Shown in pieces: positions 62,757-64,000 of a DNA stretch of 64,000 nucleotides (the first letter of the stretch is position 1; every line of letters begins with the position of its first letter). The stretch comes from an uncultured Bacteroidales bacterium (lineage in GTDB: Bacteria > Bacteroidota > Bacteroidia > Bacteroidales > UBA932). Under the pieces are notes generated by a model, which saw only the letters and a list, made by a program, of their open reading frames with translations, ran no database searches and had not been told where the DNA came from. Both the position numbers and the translations under genes were made by a program. Where the stretch lies: NCBI GenBank assembly GCA_934695325.1, contig CAKUVD010000010.1, positions 1 to 64,000 of the forward strand, in the 5' to 3' direction.

Positions 62757-63184
62757 AGGCTGATGGTCTTTCTCAGTTTCATTGCCAGGAATGACGCAAA
62801 CGGCTTCCCTGACAGGAAGTCCGCACTTGAATTCATTGTATATGAGTCCTTTGACAATGTAATGTCAAACAATGTAAGTCCGAAGTATGTGGCTCCGATG
62901 ACTCTCACAGTCCCGGGAGAGACAGGCCTGGCCACCATCACTCCGGAAAGTTCCCGCCTTCCTGCCTTCAGCACGAAATCATAACGGCCGTCCGATGCGG
63001 CGCCGGAGGCTTCTGCCAATGTCAATTCTGCATTGTCCTCTGCCGTCATAGTCCTGTCCTTGTCCTCGATGGATTCCGTATGCACAGAATCTGCGGCCGC
63101 CGAGACGAGCAATTTCGGCATACAGGATGTCAATGCCAAGGCCGCGCTAACGCACATCAAATACTGAAGCAGGTATCGTCTCAT
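62753..63184 (-). CDS. Small lipoprotein of the MMPL/LolA operon
   Basis: A 143-residue lipoprotein (MRRYLLQYLMCVSAALALTSC, lipobox Cys near residue 21). The mature part contains VMVARPVSPGTVRVIGATYFGLTLFDITLSKD, similar in style to the small lipoproteins (DUF3261/LolB-like) of aryl-polyene clusters, but I do not recognise a family with certainty. The start at 63184 was chosen for the signal peptide; the frame extends upstream to 63235. It overlaps the LolA-like gene by 38 bp and the GT2 gene by 4 bp (ATGA). Confidence 0.7.
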   Translation of the reverse strand: MRRYLLQYLMCVSAALALTSCMPKLLVSAAADSVHTESIEDKDRTMTAEDNAELTLAEASGAASDGRYDFVLKAGRRELSGVMVARPVSPGTVRVIGATYFGLTLFDITLSKDSYTMNSSADFLSGKPFASFLAMKLRKTISL

Positions 63185-63785
63185 TGAATTTTTTTTCTGT
63201 AAAGATATATCCGGTATAGTCGGTCTCATTCTCATACATCACGAGCCTGTCCACGGTCAAGTCCTTCTTGTCCAGGTATATCTCCATCTTGTCGATGTAG
63301 TTCCTGACAGACTGGTTGAGCGGGGTTATGGTGAGGCGGTAATCTTCCGCAGACTCCTGGACGAGTGTCCTGAAGCCAGAGCCAATGGCGCTCAGATTGC
63401 CTGTCATACAAGATGTTATAAGGGCACTCATCTGATCCATCATCGGGTTCCCCTTCGCATTTATGACAGAGGACTTGCCGTTGCTGACCGTCTTTATCTT
63501 GCCACCGGCTATGGTTATCCGGTATTTCGCAGGAGACTGATAGTCAAGGCATATCTTGTCGTCCTTCTGCCAGTAGAACCGTCCTTCCGACTTCACTTTC
63601 GTGCTGAATATGCTCAGGTATTTCTCCTGTACGAACCGTGTCTGAATGGATGTCACCGCCGAGGTCTTGGCCATCAGCTCCTTTCTGAATGCCTGCTCAT
63701 CCTTCACGGCACCGTAGTTGTCTGCGCTCGCAGGCATCGCAAGCATCAGGCTGACGATTGCCGCAGCTATCATTCTTTTCTTCAT
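63147..63785 (-). CDS. LolA-like outer-membrane lipoprotein carrier
   Basis: A 212-residue exported protein (signal about residues 1-21, cleaved after ASA). The LolA fold is suggested by SIQTRFVQEKYLSIFSTKVKSEGRFYWQKDDKICLDYQSPAKYRITIAGGKI (quoted in part) with the FxQ pattern. LolA homologs inside aryl-polyene/flexirubin clusters are thought to carry the lipid product rather than general lipoproteins. It is the first visible gene of the overlapping operon; -7 element at 63804-63811. Confidence 0.85.
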   Translation of the reverse strand: MKKRMIAAAIVSLMLAMPASADNYGAVKDEQAFRKELMAKTSAVTSIQTRFVQEKYLSIFSTKVKSEGRFYWQKDDKICLDYQSPAKYRITIAGGKIKTVSNGKSSVINAKGNPMMDQMSALITSCMTGNLSAIGSGFRTLVQESAEDYRLTITPLNQSVRNYIDKMEIYLDKKDLTVDRLVMYENETDYTGYIFTEKKFNETIPASVFDVR

Positions 63786-63803
63786 TGCGTGACGTTTTCT
63801 TCA

Positions 63804-63811
63804 CAAATATA
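63804..63811 (-). promoter_or_regulatory. Possible -7 element for the LolA-like operon
   Basis: TATATTTG followed by TGAAG on the minus strand, 19 bp before the start at 63785, with no good -33 match. Confidence 0.4.
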
Positions 63812-63812
63812 A

Positions 63813-64000
63813 CTAAACCGCACGGAAGAATTGATTGATTTCTTGCATTATTTGTCCAAGCACTTCTTTTATTTCACTCCGAGAATACGACTCCTTGCTG
63901 CGCAACCGACCGTCCTCTCCTCGTTTGAACAGTTTTTCCCTGCCAGGGATATACTTTCTGACCATTGTTGTTATATCCATTTGATCGTTTTTTTCTTCGG
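63813..64000 (-). CDS. 3' end of a minus-strand gene, or a 55-residue ORF (right edge)
   Basis: An open frame enters from the right edge and stops at 63813-63815. The visible C-terminal part includes MDITTMVRKYIPGREKLFKRGEDG (quoted in part) and ends QEINQFFRAV. If the ATG at 63980 is used, the product is 55 residues; the frame stays open to the edge, so it may be the tail of a larger gene, perhaps another member of the cluster. Not recognised. Confidence 0.4.
   Translation of the reverse strand, partial: EEKNDQMDITTMVRKYIPGREKLFKRGEDGRLRSKESYSRSEIKEVLGQIMQEINQFFRAV

Noticed and set aside
1..64000. CRISPR arrays, tRNA and rRNA genes, complete insertion sequences.
   Set aside because: I saw no spaced direct repeats, tRNA cloverleaf with a plausible TTCAAATC-type arm, rRNA segment or transposase.

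Overview
The window is chromosomal DNA of a Bacteroidota bacterium, most likely order Bacteroidales and perhaps Rikenellaceae or a neighbouring family. Evidence: upstream regions carry the Bacteroidota sigma -7 element TAnnTTTG (for example 979-986, 18004-18011, 23658-23665, 52422-52429); Shine-Dalgarno motifs are rare; the glutamine synthetase is the large GlnN type; and DUF2795, DUF3467, HsdR_N-only, LAB_N and MMPL-acyltransferase-methyltransferase proteins are present. A cysteate synthase-like enzyme fits sulfonolipid-making Bacteroidales such as Alistipes, but the genus is a guess. Coding density is high. I see no rRNA, tRNA, CRISPR array or complete insertion sequence.

Layout. 1-512: 3' end of a tyrosine integrase with its terminator, probably the edge of an integrated element. 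0.7-6 kb: DUF2795 protein, folE plus a methyltransferase, a 728-residue EF-hand/membrane protein of unknown role and a secreted carboxymuconolactone-decarboxylase/cupin protein. 6-9.4 kb (minus): HsdR_N nuclease, CCA-adding enzyme, XerC-like recombinase and RaiA. 9.5-13.8 kb (plus): envelope glycosylation operon of polyprenyl-phosphate glycosyltransferase, double LAB_N membrane protein, ArnT-like transferase and UDP-glucuronate epimerase. 14-18 kb: pssA, a C1 peptidase, an alpha/beta hydrolase and an aminotransferase divergent from glnN. 20-23.4 kb: lipoprotein, DEDD exonuclease and RlmI-like methyltransferase. 23.45-23.89 kb: a probable unannotated structured small RNA with its own promoter and terminator. 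23.9-26 kb (minus): DUF3467, KdsC, Maf and an outer-membrane barrel.

26.3-33.4 kb (plus): valS, thioesterase, tatA, tatC, ABC-F protein and M19 dipeptidase, closed by a strong terminator. 33.6-36.5 kb (minus): cinA, pyrD and an XRE regulator. A 576-bp AT-rich gap with inverted repeats separates these from queA and a phospholipid acyltransferase. 39.7-46.1 kb is a minus-strand operon: Na/Pi transporter, RlmD, Na/Ca antiporter, cysteate synthase and MscS. 46.4-52.3 kb (minus): pyk, two small outer-membrane barrels, a flavodiiron protein and a modular AAA+ ATPase. 52.6-55.8 kb: rarA, a YbaK editing protein and a beta-propeller-like lipoprotein. 56-63.8 kb (minus) is an overlapping operon (LolA-like, lipoprotein, GT2-DUF2062, MMPL-acyltransferase-methyltransferase fusion, C45 acyltransferase) that resembles the export and assembly half of an aryl-polyene/flexirubin cluster whose synthase genes would lie to the right.

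Two DNA-level signals run through the whole window and are not explained by any gene. The tetramer CATG is almost absent: about 15 sites found by eye against about 250 expected, and six of them lie in one 1.2-kb stretch. The heptamer GTCAATG/CATTGAC is strongly over-represented, with about 80 copies by eye against about 8 expected, in all reading frames and both orientations.
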